Assembly (NCBI GenBank): GCA_015233565.1
Contig: JADFXM010000011.1
Location: 102,613 to 166,612, forward strand
DNA from: Candidatus Rifleibacteriota bacterium
Lineage (GTDB): Bacteria > Muiribacteriota > Ozemobacteria > Ozemobacterales > Ozemobacteraceae
DNA length: 64,000 nt
Reading direction: 5' to 3'
Shown: in pieces, positions 33,645 through 42,899 of the stretch
Layout: every line of letters starts with the position of its first letter
Numbering within the stretch: the stretch's first letter is position 1
The notes under the pieces: generated by a model
The model's database searches: none
Told to the model about the DNA's origin: nothing
Seen by the model: the letters and a program-made list of their open reading frames with translations, nothing else
Made by a program: the position numbers and the translations under genes

Positions 33645-36419
33645 GTGTCGACTTTAAAAATTGATAAGAAGAAACGCTTTCTATCAAGTAGATTAAATGA
33701 ATGGAAAGTTCTACTTGGAATCTTCCTGGGGTGCCTCTCATTCTTAATTGGATCCTTTCCTGAAACAACATGGGGAGATCCCTTTACTTCCAATAAGAGT
33801 GTCGTAGTGGGAACGAAAGTGACTATTTCGCCAACCCAGCTTGCAAGTGGCGCCGCGTTAGATTTCAGTAATTCCGACATCTCGGTAGTTCCCAGGAATG
33901 TACGTCTCTCGAGCAATGATGGATCAACTACCATTGAAAAGCTCAACGACCCCAAGAATGCGTTCTATCAGGCTGGCAACCGCAACGGAAATAATGCGCC
34001 AGATTATTACTATGACACAATCCAGCCGATAATTGGACGACGTTGCACCGTGTGTCACGGCTGCGAAAACTCGCCTTGCAGTCTCAAACTGGTCTCTTAT
34101 AAGGGTCTTGAACGAGGTGGAACGCAGATTCAAAACCGAACTAACTTGGCGATCCACGGTTACGAGGCCATTCGCCTCAAAGACGGGCCCCTTTTGGCCT
34201 CTGACAGTGTGTGGAAAGATGCTTGGCAAAAGGATCGACCCGCAGATCAGCGTTTCAACCCCGTTGCTCCAGACTCAGCCTTAAATGGCGCGGATGCTTC
34301 ACAATCACTTATTTACAACTATCTTTTGGCGGGCAATAAGACCAACAAACCGGGGTTCGATCGGACTGCTGTCAGAAAACTTGAACAGGAACGCTATGAC
34401 GGGGGTGCAACAGTATGTTCTGCCAATCTATCCGAATATAAAAGATGGATAACCGACAACCCCAATGGTGGCATGCCCTTTGGGTGCCCGGGGCTTAAAC
34501 GCCTTTCAGAGGGTGGATACGCTGCAGGCGAGTTAGACATCATAGAAGCCTGGATCAAAAAGGGAGCTCCTGGTCCATCAGATGAAGCTTTTCTTAAACG
34601 TGAGCACCCGAGCAACCTTTCGGAAATAGAGCGCTGGGAAGAATATCTTAATCAACCTACAAATAAACAGAAGCTTGTTTCGCGGTTTCTGTATGAGCAT
34701 CTATTCCGGGCGCACATCCATTTCTATGATGATTCGGGTGAGTTCTACATGCTGTTGCGGGCTTCGAACCCACCGGGCGATTTTCCCGTTCGCGAGTTAG
34801 TCACTAACGCGCCAAATGATTGCCCCACAGGTGACTCTGCCACCGCTACTTTTTATTACCGTTTTGACAAGATAACGGATTTGATCACAGCTAAAGACCA
34901 CATCGTCTGGGAAGTAAAAGAAAAAACCTTTGATCGAATCAATCACCTGTTCGAAAAAGAGGCCCCCACCTGGGACGTAAAAACCCTCCCAGGCTACGAT
35001 AGCCTGAACCCCTTCATTTACTTTCAGCAGATCCCGCCTTCGATTCGTTACAAGTTCCTGCTGGACAACATGAGGTATTTCATGGAAAACCTGGTTAAGT
35101 CGCCAGTTTGTAATGGAAGTAAGGCGACCTTCGCCATGGACGATTACGTCTGGGCATGGGCTATTCGGCCCGAAGCAGACCCCACAGCCCAAGATTCCGG
35201 CCAGGCAGCCTTTGGCCCTACACAGTGGGCCCTGGTCAACGATGGATATCTTGTGAACACCAATTACGTTTCGGGAATAGATCGACTTGTCAACCACAAT
35301 TCGCAGTATTTGAATGAAGTCGAAAAGCGACAGCGGATTCTTCGACCCGATGGCTTGTTAGTCAACGACATCTGGGATGGATCATGTTTATTCGACCCCG
35401 AGACCCAATCCGACGACAAAAACCCCAACGCCTGGATCTCTGCCCTACGGCACGAGACTAACGGAACGGTTGTTTGCGGCGCCGAAGCGGGATATCCAAT
35501 CGCAGTATATCTTTTCAACTTTACCAACCTGGAGCGTGCTTATTTCAGTCTTTCCTTTAATTTTCATGAATGGGGAACACTTCAACACAAGCTTCTTACT
35601 TGGCGCGACTTTATGCACGTTCGTCTGGAGGCCTCTGACCGTTTTATCTCACTTTTCGATCCGAAAATGCGCGTTGCTCTTCGCGGGGATTGGAGTTCTG
35701 GAATGGTCGGCCAGATGGGAGTTAAATTATACGCCGATCACAGCCTTGGAACTAGTGACGTCCCAGGGGTTCGGCCCGGAGATTCAAGTTTGAACGTCGA
35801 CGATAAAGCGGCTCCGAGACAAGCGTTTCTCAGCGCTCTCGATCAGATAGTCGAGCGCCGATTCTCCGATTGGGCTCTTCCAACATCGGAAATCAACGAA
35901 CCAACCAAGCCCCAGTCTTTCCCCACTCAAGTAAATACTCAGGGTGACGTGGAAGCCTGCATGAAGATGGTTACACAACGCATGGGTTTCTACAATTCGC
36001 GCATTCCCTCCGTCGCCTACATCCGAATACAACCCCAAGGCTGGGTCTATACATTGGTTGCACATCGGCGATATGCTTCCCACAATTTTGTCTCTGACAT
36101 TATCTGGGCGCGAAAAGGCCAGGGTAAAAGCGACTACTGCTCAATCTATCGTGGAATACTCGGAGATTATCCCAACCTCTTTTTCGACATACCGATGAAT
36201 CAAGCCTTGAATTTCTTCGGAGGACTGTTGAAAGTGAATAATGACACAGATTGGGTCGCCTTCCGCAAAAAGTTTATGGTACCCAAGAATCAGGATATCT
36301 TTTGGAGTACAGTCGACTGGTACAACGCTTGGCAGGCCGTAAACAATCCTATCTATGGCGGTATCTTTGACATTCGCGAATATGACAACTGGGAGATTCC
36401 ACCGGAGTCCAAGGATTAG
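33645..36419 (+). CDS. cti: Fatty acid cis/trans isomerase
   Basis: A 924-residue protein matching Cti, a periplasmic haem c enzyme that converts cis to trans unsaturated fatty acids in membrane phospholipids under solvent or heat stress. An N-terminal hydrophobic segment (about residues 18-36) directs export. The haem site CTVCH is near residue 134, in YYDTIQPIIGRRCTVCHGC. RFLYEHLFRAHIHF and EFYMLLRASNPPG are family segments. The start is GTG 33645, after AAGGAGGGG. The gene has visibly higher GC and more C-ending codons than its neighbours, and is flanked by repeat R2 and a strong terminator, which suggests transfer. Confidence 0.9.
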   Translation: MSTLKIDKKKRFLSSRLNEWKVLLGIFLGCLSFLIGSFPETTWGDPFTSNKSVVVGTKVTISPTQLASGAALDFSNSDISVVPRNVRLSSNDGSTTIEKLNDPKNAFYQAGNRNGNNAPDYYYDTIQPIIGRRCTVCHGCENSPCSLKLVSYKGLERGGTQIQNRTNLAIHGYEAIRLKDGPLLASDSVWKDAWQKDRPADQRFNPVAPDSALNGADASQSLIYNYLLAGNKTNKPGFDRTAVRKLEQERYDGGATVCSANLSEYKRWITDNPNGGMPFGCPGLKRLSEGGYAAGELDIIEAWIKKGAPGPSDEAFLKREHPSNLSEIERWEEYLNQPTNKQKLVSRFLYEHLFRAHIHFYDDSGEFYMLLRASNPPGDFPVRELVTNAPNDCPTGDSATATFYYRFDKITDLITAKDHIVWEVKEKTFDRINHLFEKEAPTWDVKTLPGYDSLNPFIYFQQIPPSIRYKFLLDNMRYFMENLVKSPVCNGSKATFAMDDYVWAWAIRPEADPTAQDSGQAAFGPTQWALVNDGYLVNTNYVSGIDRLVNHNSQYLNEVEKRQRILRPDGLLVNDIWDGSCLFDPETQSDDKNPNAWISALRHETNGTVVCGAEAGYPIAVYLFNFTNLERAYFSLSFNFHEWGTLQHKLLTWRDFMHVRLEASDRFISLFDPKMRVALRGDWSSGMVGQMGVKLYADHSLGTSDVPGVRPGDSSLNVDDKAAPRQAFLSALDQIVERRFSDWALPTSEINEPTKPQSFPTQVNTQGDVEACMKMVTQRMGFYNSRIPSVAYIRIQPQGWVYTLVAHRRYASHNFVSDIIWARKGQGKSDYCSIYRGILGDYPNLFFDIPMNQALNFFGGLLKVNNDTDWVAFRKKFMVPKNQDIFWSTVDWYNAWQAVNNPIYGGIFDIREYDNWEIPPESKD

Positions 36420-36483
36420 CAAACAACAGAGGAGTTTGGTTTAAAAGAGCTTTTGTTTTCAACCATTTTCCTCGGTTACAGTA

Positions 36484-36530
36484 AAACCCCAGCCGACCCC
36501 TTTCTTTGAGGGTCGTCTGGGGTTTTTCTA
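36484..36530 (+). terminator. Strong rho-independent terminator after cti
   Basis: Arms AACCCCAG-C-CGACCC and GGGTCG-T-CTGGGGTT with a short loop, ending in TTTTT. It lies about 65 bp after the cti stop. Confidence 0.9.
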
Positions 36531-36975
36531 ATAGCATTTCCCTTGAACATTGTTTTCGAAAAGAAGCTGGTTTCCAACTCTTCGCTTGTCATCTGGTAAC
36601 AGCGTGGCGGAAATTCCTTCAAATCCCCTGCAATGGTGACTTCACAATCTATGGATTCGTTCAATAATTTCAGAACTTGAGGGTCAAAACATTGCGATTG
36701 GAATTCCCGAAGGGGCATCGTCCCGCTTTTCAGGGCGAGAGTCAGGAACGGGTTTCCTTTGCCGCTCGTTGAGAAGATTTGCGCAAATTCATAAGGAGAA
36801 TTTTCCAGTATTTGGATCGTTGCCCAATTAACCTTTCTCCGGATGATCTGAAAGAATATTTTGCAATTCTGTTAAAACCCAAAAATGAAAAATGCCAAGA
36901 ATACCTTGAAATCTGAAAATCCATGTGCTAGCTTAATTAAAAAAAAATGGTGAAAAAAATATTTTGGAGAAAAAT
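36531..36975. other. Gap between cti and the collagen-like gene, possible decayed coding sequence
   Basis: About 445 bp. Minus-strand frames at 36476-36718 and 36742-36924 read through the terminator or lack starts. A plus-strand frame at 36773-36915 (FQYLDRCPINLSPDDLKEYF) looks protein-like but has no start and is not recognised. I treat the stretch as possible gene debris. TTGAAA-17-TAGCTT (36906-36934) may be the promoter of the next gene. Confidence 0.4.
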
Positions 36976-39543
36976 ATGAAATTATCTTCCCCTGTTGTTT
37001 TTTTTATTTTATTGATGGCACCTCTGATTATCTGGGGATGTGGTGGTGGAAGTGCCTCTGGTACAGACAATCCAGTGGGTCCATCATCGACTGTTTCTGG
37101 ATATTCGATTAAAGGATCTTTGAAAGGCTTTTGCAATCTTAAAAATGTTCCAGTTTATCTTATTTCGCAAACGGTCAATGCTTTGCCATCGTTGAATCTT
37201 CCTCCATCAGTTAATAAAAATAAGTTTGCAAATATTTTTGAAGGACAAACTTATGGAACAACAACAGACGCTAATGGACTATTCCAATTTAATAACGTTC
37301 CAGTAGGAACATATACTATTACATCGGAAAGCGGTAAAAATTTCGCAGGAATCGTTTCAAATCTTGTGATTGGAAATGATAAAGCCGCAAATGAAGTTTT
37401 TCTTCAGATTGAATTGGTTCCTACCGGCATGATCGGAGGGCAAGTCACGGTTCCTTCGAGTTTTGACTTATCTGGTGTCACAGTTTTTATTCCTGGCACT
37501 TCATATTCGGCTTTTACTGATGAATTGGGGAATTTTGTTTTAGCAGGAGTCCCGATCGGAATATACACTGTTATGGTTTCTGCTGCAGGACTTAAACAAG
37601 GAAAAATTGCGGGGATAGTTGTCGAATCCGCAAAAGTAACCCAAATTTCGAAAGTAACGCTTTCAGTAAATGACGCTTTTTTTAAAGCGGGTCCGACAGG
37701 CAAAGACGGATTAAGCATTATCTGGAAAGGCACCTATTCTTCTCCACCTGACAATCCGCAGTTGAATTGGGCATATTACGATTCTGTTCTTCGCGATTCC
37801 CTAATCTATGATGGAAAACAATGGACAGTTATTGCTAAAGATGGAATGATTGGCCCGACAGGCGCTACGGGGCCCACTGGGGCTGTAGGTCCGACAGGCG
37901 CTACGGGTGCAACTGGAAATTCAATTATTTCGATTACCTGGAAAGAAGATTCGAGTTCCCCTCCTGCTGATCCTCAAGTTGGATGGGTATATTATAATAC
38001 AATTGACAGGAAAACTTATATTTATGACGGGTCTGTTTGGAGAATCCTATCTAAAGATGGGGCTGATGGAGCTACTGGAGTTACGGGTTCAACTGGTCCA
38101 GCCGGAATTGGGACAACTGGGCCTACGGGCTTTACTGGAGCTACGGGGCCGACAGGCGTGACAGGTACAGGCACGACTGGGGCAACCGGTGCGACTGGCA
38201 CGATCGGCGAGACTGGCGCGACTGGCGCGGCCGGTGCGGCTGGCACAACGGGCACGACCGGTGCAGCTGGCACAACGGGCACGACCGGTTCGGCTGGCAC
38301 AACAGGCACGACCGGTGCAGCTGGCACAACTGGCGCGACCGGTGCAGCTGGCACAACAGGCACGACCGGTGCGACTGGCACGATCGGCGAGACTGGTATG
38401 ACAGGAGCAACGGGCTTTACCGGAGAAACAGGCTCAACGGGTGCGACTGGCCAAACAGGTGCGTCTGGCAATACAGGGGCCACCGGAAACACCGGAACTG
38501 GCGGAACAATAAGTAAGTCTTGGAAAAGTCTTGGTTCGGGACTTTCCGGAGAGGTTTATGCGATCTTGCCTGATGGAAAAGGAAGCGTATATGTTGGCGG
38601 AAGCTTTGCAACGGCAGGTGGTACAACGGTAAATAATATAGCCAAATGGAATGGCTCGACCTGGTCAGCCCTTGGATCTGGAATTAATAATCCCGTTTTT
38701 GCTCTTGCCATTGATGGAAAAGGAAACCTTTATGTTGGTGGCGTCTTTAGCAAAACAGGAGACGACCTTACTTCAGTAAATAATATAGCCAAATGGGATG
38801 GCTCAAGCTGGTCACCTTTGGGAACCGGAGTGAATAACGGTTACATTTCAGCTCTTGCTTGTGATTGTTTTGGAAACCTATATGCTGGTGGCGCCTTTTC
38901 AACAGCAGGCGATAATCCAGCTCTTCTTGTCGCCAAATGGGACGGATCAGCCTGGTCGGCCCTAGGTCCTGGACTGAACAATGCTAACGTTTATGCACTT
39001 GCTTGTGATGGTTCGGGAAATGTATATGCTGGTGGCTCCTTTAGTAAAACAGGGGACAATCTTACCACAGTAAATAATATAGCCAAATGGAACGGTTTGG
39101 CATGGTCAGCTCTTGGATCTGGTGTGGATAGAAAGGTTGACGTTCTTACATTTGATGGTTCAGGAAACCTATATGCTGGGGGTTACTTCACAACAGCAGG
39201 TGGTAATGCAGCGTTACATATTGCCCAATGGAACGGCTCAACCTGGTCAGCCCTTGGATCTGGAGTAGGGGATTCAAATTCGGAAGTTTTGAGCCTTGCT
39301 TGTGATGGTTCAGGAAACGTATTTGCCGGTGGCTCCTTTGCAACAGCAGGCGGGATTAATGTGAACGGCATCGCCAAATGGAATGGGACAACTTGGGCAT
39401 CTTTTGGCGATGGGAGTGACAGTTTGGGAGTTGATGGCTTGCCTCGAAACATAACATCCAATGGTTCAAATCTGTTTATTGGCGGAAATTTCAGTAGAAT
39501 AAACAGTGTCTACGTTAATAGAATAGCAGTTTATGGATATTGA
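36976..39543 (+). CDS. Lipoprotein with carboxypeptidase-regulatory domains, collagen-like repeats and a seven-repeat propeller
   Basis: An 855-residue surface protein. The signal peptide ends in a lipobox IIWGC (Cys about residue 22). Two Ig-like carboxypeptidase-regulatory domains follow (about 38-135 and 150-230; [31 protein letters not shown]). Two similar modules ([41 protein letters not shown]) alternate with collagen-like Gly-X-Y stretches rich in GAT, GPT and GTT triplets. The last 340 residues hold seven repeats of about 48 residues with pattern YVGGSF, IAKWNG and WSALGSG, a count that fits a seven-bladed beta-propeller. Probably an outer-surface adhesin. ATG 36976 is chosen over the upstream 36964 for its GGAG spacing. 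Confidence 0.88.
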   Translation: MKLSSPVVFFILLMAPLIIWGCGGGSASGTDNPVGPSSTVSGYSIKGSLKGFCNLKNVPVYLISQTVNALPSLNLPPSVNKNKFANIFEGQTYGTTTDANGLFQFNNVPVGTYTITSESGKNFAGIVSNLVIGNDKAANEVFLQIELVPTGMIGGQVTVPSSFDLSGVTVFIPGTSYSAFTDELGNFVLAGVPIGIYTVMVSAAGLKQGKIAGIVVESAKVTQISKVTLSVNDAFFKAGPTGKDGLSIIWKGTYSSPPDNPQLNWAYYDSVLRDSLIYDGKQWTVIAKDGMIGPTGATGPTGAVGPTGATGATGNSIISITWKEDSSSPPADPQVGWVYYNTIDRKTYIYDGSVWRILSKDGADGATGVTGSTGPAGIGTTGPTGFTGATGPTGVTGTGTTGATGATGTIGETGATGAAGAAGTTGTTGAAGTTGTTGSAGTTGTTGAAGTTGATGAAGTTGTTGATGTIGETGMTGATGFTGETGSTGATGQTGASGNTGATGNTGTGGTISKSWKSLGSGLSGEVYAILPDGKGSVYVGGSFATAGGTTVNNIAKWNGSTWSALGSGINNPVFALAIDGKGNLYVGGVFSKTGDDLTSVNNIAKWDGSSWSPLGTGVNNGYISALACDCFGNLYAGGAFSTAGDNPALLVAKWDGSAWSALGPGLNNANVYALACDGSGNVYAGGSFSKTGDNLTTVNNIAKWNGLAWSALGSGVDRKVDVLTFDGSGNLYAGGYFTTAGGNAALHIAQWNGSTWSALGSGVGDSNSEVLSLACDGSGNVFAGGSFATAGGINVNGIAKWNGTTWASFGDGSDSLGVDGLPRNITSNGSNLFIGGNFSRINSVYVNRIAVYGY
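37845..38510 (+). repeat. Tandem collagen-encoding repeats
   Basis: Degenerate 9-bp units (Gly-X-Thr/Ala), most regular at 38160-38400, where 27-45-bp blocks such as GGCACGACCGGTGCAGCTGG recur. Likely prone to length change by recombination. Confidence 0.85.
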
Positions 39544-39780
39544 TACTGGACTTTGATATTTCAGGCATTCTGATCCAAGCCAAGTAGGCGGAAGCGCGCT
39601 TTCCTGGCGCACCGCCGACACCCCAGGGGGCAGCTTATCCTGGCGTTCGAAGTTGTCGAAAAATCTCGGTACATTTTGTTCGGTACAAAGCGGCTCGCTG
39701 TTGATGCCAAAAAGCGAGGCTAAAATTTGAGCCGGTACATAAAACATGAAAAATAGGGCATTTTTCGACAGACTCGTTCG
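39544..39780 (-). repeat. MITE-like repeat R, copy 3, in convergent gap
   Basis: The single full unit is 39644-39780 on the minus strand. It begins AACGAGTCTGTCGAAAAAT and ends ATTTTTCGACAACTTCGAACG. It directly abuts the stop codon of the DUF885 gene at 39781. The preceding 100 bp has a GCGCGCTTTCC-rich stretch with no gene. Confidence 0.85.
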
Positions 39781-41538
39781 TCAGTTCCCGAGCATCTGGT
39801 TCCACTTGTCCTCGGGAAGCATCACTCGCCGCAAGACCCAGATGGGAGCGTTGCCCTGTGAAAGGAGTCGATCATGAAATTCCTTCAAAGTGAATGTCGA
39901 ACCTTTGACGGACTTGTAGTCAGCGCGGAGCTTAAACAGTGCCATCTTCCCTATGCTGTACAAAATATACATGGGATCATAGGTGCCTCGAAGAGTTTCT
40001 TCGCTGGCTGTAACTTTGTCCATGTAGTCGTTCTCCTGGAAAAAAGCCGTTCCTTCTTCGATGGTCATTTGCTTTGTGTGGAGAGCGATACCAACGTAAC
40101 ATCGACAGAGCCTTAGGAGCGCGTCTTTCAGAAGCCCGATTCTGATCGTGGGGTCTTGCTTCTGAAACCCTTCCTCGATGATCATTTGTTCGCAGTAATG
40201 TGCCCAGCCTTCCTGGAATGCGTAGGAACCCATGGGTCCGGCCATGCGGATTTTCGATGGAGCTTGTCTCATACGGACACCTTGAATGTAATGTCCGGGG
40301 TAGGCTTCATGGATATTGACAGTCCAGAGTAGGGGTCGCGCAAACTCGCGAAGGTGTTGGTTCTTCTCTTCTGCGGTCCAGTCCGGTTCGACATCTGTGG
40401 CATAGTAGACAGCGGTCAAGGGGGTTTTTTCGAATACACCTGGACTGTAGACAGTTGCAAAAGTGTTGGAACTGAGAAATTTCGGGGTTTGCAGGATCAG
40501 GGGCGGAGAAGCGGGAGGGATGGTTATGATTTGTTTCTCCTTGATAAAGTCTATCAATGTTTGCAGGCCTTTCTTAGTCTCCTCGATCAGCTTTCCTTCG
40601 GCTGGGTGGTCCTCGCGAATGTCTTTCCAGACCTGTTCGGGAGTTTTTTGGGGGGAAATGGCCAAGGCCAATGTCTTGAATTCATTCCTGGATCGTTCAA
40701 TTTCTTTTTTAGCCAGCTCCAGTAGCTGATTGAGCGGAGTTTCGATTCCTTCCTCCAAGCGGAGCCGCAGGGAGAAAGTTTCAGTTCCGAGAGCAAAATC
40801 GCCACTAGAGGCGGATGCCATCTTCGGAAGCTCCTCCATAAACGATCGCACTTCGGATGCTGATTCCACAGTGGCGGCTTTGAATTCTTCCATCAAGGAA
40901 GTATTTTGTACTTCCTTAAATGCTTGGGGAATATCCTGTTCGATGAATTTTAGAGTTCCATCAAAAAATTCGTGCCCCAGGCGTTCGGCAAAGACCTGGG
41001 GAATATGCTTCAGATTGCCCCTTGCTTCCAAAAGAAGACGATGAACCTGTTTTTCACGGGCGATTATCGATCTGAGTCTTACTTCATCCGGTGCGTACGG
41101 AAATAGTAGAAGAGATAAAAGACTGTTGGAAATCAAATCACTATAAATCAGGGGACTTCGTTCCCACAGTCTGATGGTTTCGAGATTAAGGAGCCGGGCT
41201 TTGATTGAATTTTCAAGAAGTTGGTAATCGATCTTCTGTTCAGCCTTGGAAATTAGGGAGACATCGAATTGATCAAGTTCTTTTTGGAAAGATTTGAGGG
41301 AACCTACTTCTGAGGCGATGGCTTCAGAACTCATTGAATCCAGTTCAGTGTCATACTCATGAATTCCGTCCATGGATGCTGCGCCAGGGTGACGGTGATA
41401 GCAGTCATTCAGGTATCGATCAGCGAATTCATCCAGGGATACCGCTTTGGGGAACGGGGGATTTCCTCCGAAAACAAGAAGAGGGTGAAAAAGAAGACTG
41501 AACATGAGAACAACAATCAGTTTGAATATCGGGTTCAT
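39781..41538 (-). CDS. DUF885 family exported metallopeptidase-like protein
   Basis: A 585-residue protein. A signal peptide (about residues 1-26, ending LLVFGG) indicates export. The DUF885 signature HEAYPGHYIQG near residue 412 supplies an HExxxxH-type metal site, with YAFQEGWAHYCEQM about 30 residues later giving the third ligand. Family members are zinc peptidase-like proteins of mostly undefined substrate. ATG 41538 has GAAAGG at better distance than ATG 41544. Its stop abuts repeat R3. Confidence 0.88.
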   Translation of the reverse strand: MNPIFKLIVVLMFSLLFHPLLVFGGNPPFPKAVSLDEFADRYLNDCYHRHPGAASMDGIHEYDTELDSMSSEAIASEVGSLKSFQKELDQFDVSLISKAEQKIDYQLLENSIKARLLNLETIRLWERSPLIYSDLISNSLLSLLLFPYAPDEVRLRSIIAREKQVHRLLLEARGNLKHIPQVFAERLGHEFFDGTLKFIEQDIPQAFKEVQNTSLMEEFKAATVESASEVRSFMEELPKMASASSGDFALGTETFSLRLRLEEGIETPLNQLLELAKKEIERSRNEFKTLALAISPQKTPEQVWKDIREDHPAEGKLIEETKKGLQTLIDFIKEKQIITIPPASPPLILQTPKFLSSNTFATVYSPGVFEKTPLTAVYYATDVEPDWTAEEKNQHLREFARPLLWTVNIHEAYPGHYIQGVRMRQAPSKIRMAGPMGSYAFQEGWAHYCEQMIIEEGFQKQDPTIRIGLLKDALLRLCRCYVGIALHTKQMTIEEGTAFFQENDYMDKVTASEETLRGTYDPMYILYSIGKMALFKLRADYKSVKGSTFTLKEFHDRLLSQGNAPIWVLRRVMLPEDKWNQMLGN

Positions 41539-41544
41539 CAGCAT

Positions 41545-41919
41545 TACCTTTCAGAAAACGATTTGAATAACATTATTGTATCAAAATTGAATCTCTTCAA
41601 AAACAAGAAAAAAAGTATCTTTTCATTATGAGGGAAGGTGAGAAATATCTGAATAAATGAATGTTCAGAGCTTCACAATACGTTCCCAACGTAGCCTTCT
41701 GAGACAGTACAATTATGAATTTTAAATTTTTTCACGACTTAGGGGATTTAGGGGGGACGGAAGGGCCGATTCATTTCCCGGAAAAAAAGACCATCAGTCG
41801 CATTGCTTACAATCGAAAGCATTTTTTTTCTACAAAAGATCCTTTAATGATGTTAACATAGGAATAAATGACTGACTGGTAGCAAAATTATTTTTCCCCA
41901 AAAATAAAAGGAGAGCCAT
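41545..41919. other. Gap between DUF885 and nitroreductase genes
   Basis: 375 bp, divergent. It includes a G-rich stretch TTTAGGGGGGACGGAAGGG near 41748-41767 that resembles sequences beside small IS200-like elements in other genomes, but no transposase is present. RBS AAAAGGAGAG precedes the next gene. Confidence 0.4.
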
Positions 41920-42792
41920 ATGCATTTCATTGTTGACAAAACCGCTTGTATTGGCTGTGGTCTGTGCGTTAAAGATTGTCCTGCGAACATTTTGACTCTT
42001 GAGGTCGGAAAGGCTCATTTGGCTCCAGAGCGGCTGGAGCGTTGTTTTAAATGCCAGCATTGTTTGGCGATCTGCCCGGCTGGAGCTATTTCCATTGATG
42101 GAGTGAATCCTAAGAAGTGTCTTCCCATCACGGAAAATCTCCCTTCCGCAGATCAATTGGAGCTTTTGATCAAGGGACGACGCTCGATTCGCCAATATTC
42201 CAAAGAGAATGTTCCGTCAGAGGTGCTTCAGCGGTTGCTTGACGTTGCATGGCATGCGCCGACCGGCGTGAATAACCGCCAAGTTCTTTTCACTGTGATT
42301 GATGATGGCGCGGTCATGGAAAGCTTTCGGAACGAGGTTATGGCTGCCCTCTCGAAAATAGTCAAAGAGGGGAACCTCCCTCAGGAAATGGGACTTTTTG
42401 CCGAAATCGTACGTTTGTGGGAAGAATCGGGTGTTGATACTGTGTTTCGTGGGGCGCCGCACCTGCTGATTGCCTCGGCTCCCAAAGATGCTCCATGTCA
42501 TGAACAGGATTGTCTGATCGCCCTCACGACATTCGAATTGTTTGCACAAACTCTGAAAGTTGGCACATGCTGGGATGGAATCGCAAAGTGGGCTATCACC
42601 GGCTTGATCCCTGAGTTTCAAGCTCGGTTAGGAATTCCCGAGGCTCATCAATTTGGGTATTCTCTGGTTTTCGGAAAACCTGCGGTAACATATAAACGTG
42701 CGGCCAAACGCGTTCCGGCCCTGATTAATCGAGTAACTGCTTCCTTTGCCCAATCAGGAACAAATCCACCGGATTCGAAAATTTCGTATTAA
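41920..42792 (+). CDS. Ferredoxin-nitroreductase fusion protein
   Basis: A 290-residue protein. The N-terminal 65 residues hold two 4Fe-4S sites (CIGCGLCVKDCP and CFKCQHCLAICP). The nitroreductase FMN domain follows (about 85-270), with RRSIRQYSKENVP, the APTGVNNRQ segment and GTCWDGIAKWA. Such proteins let ferredoxin electrons reduce a flavin-bound substrate. The physiological substrate is unknown; detoxification of nitro or quinone compounds is possible. The gene precedes tldD by about 100 bp. Confidence 0.92.
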   Translation: MHFIVDKTACIGCGLCVKDCPANILTLEVGKAHLAPERLERCFKCQHCLAICPAGAISIDGVNPKKCLPITENLPSADQLELLIKGRRSIRQYSKENVPSEVLQRLLDVAWHAPTGVNNRQVLFTVIDDGAVMESFRNEVMAALSKIVKEGNLPQEMGLFAEIVRLWEESGVDTVFRGAPHLLIASAPKDAPCHEQDCLIALTTFELFAQTLKVGTCWDGIAKWAITGLIPEFQARLGIPEAHQFGYSLVFGKPAVTYKRAAKRVPALINRVTASFAQSGTNPPDSKISY

Positions 42793-42899
42793 GAAGAACA
42801 GGGCCCCAATTACAAGTGGAAATAGGAAAGTAAGGGGTCGATTCTCTTGAGAATCATCTCATGGAGACAGTTTCACATGCTAATTTCAAAGGAGGCACA

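Noticed and set aside
36476..36924. Two minus-strand frames after cti
   Set aside because: One reads through the terminator hairpin and both lack ribosome sites and recognisable domains; kept only as possible debris.
38022..38492. Pro/Val-rich minus-strand frame
   Set aside because: It is the mirror of the collagen-like repeats and is explained entirely by their composition.
41740..41800. G-rich stretch resembling IS200-type flanks
   Set aside because: No transposase or defined ends nearby; resemblance is from memory only.
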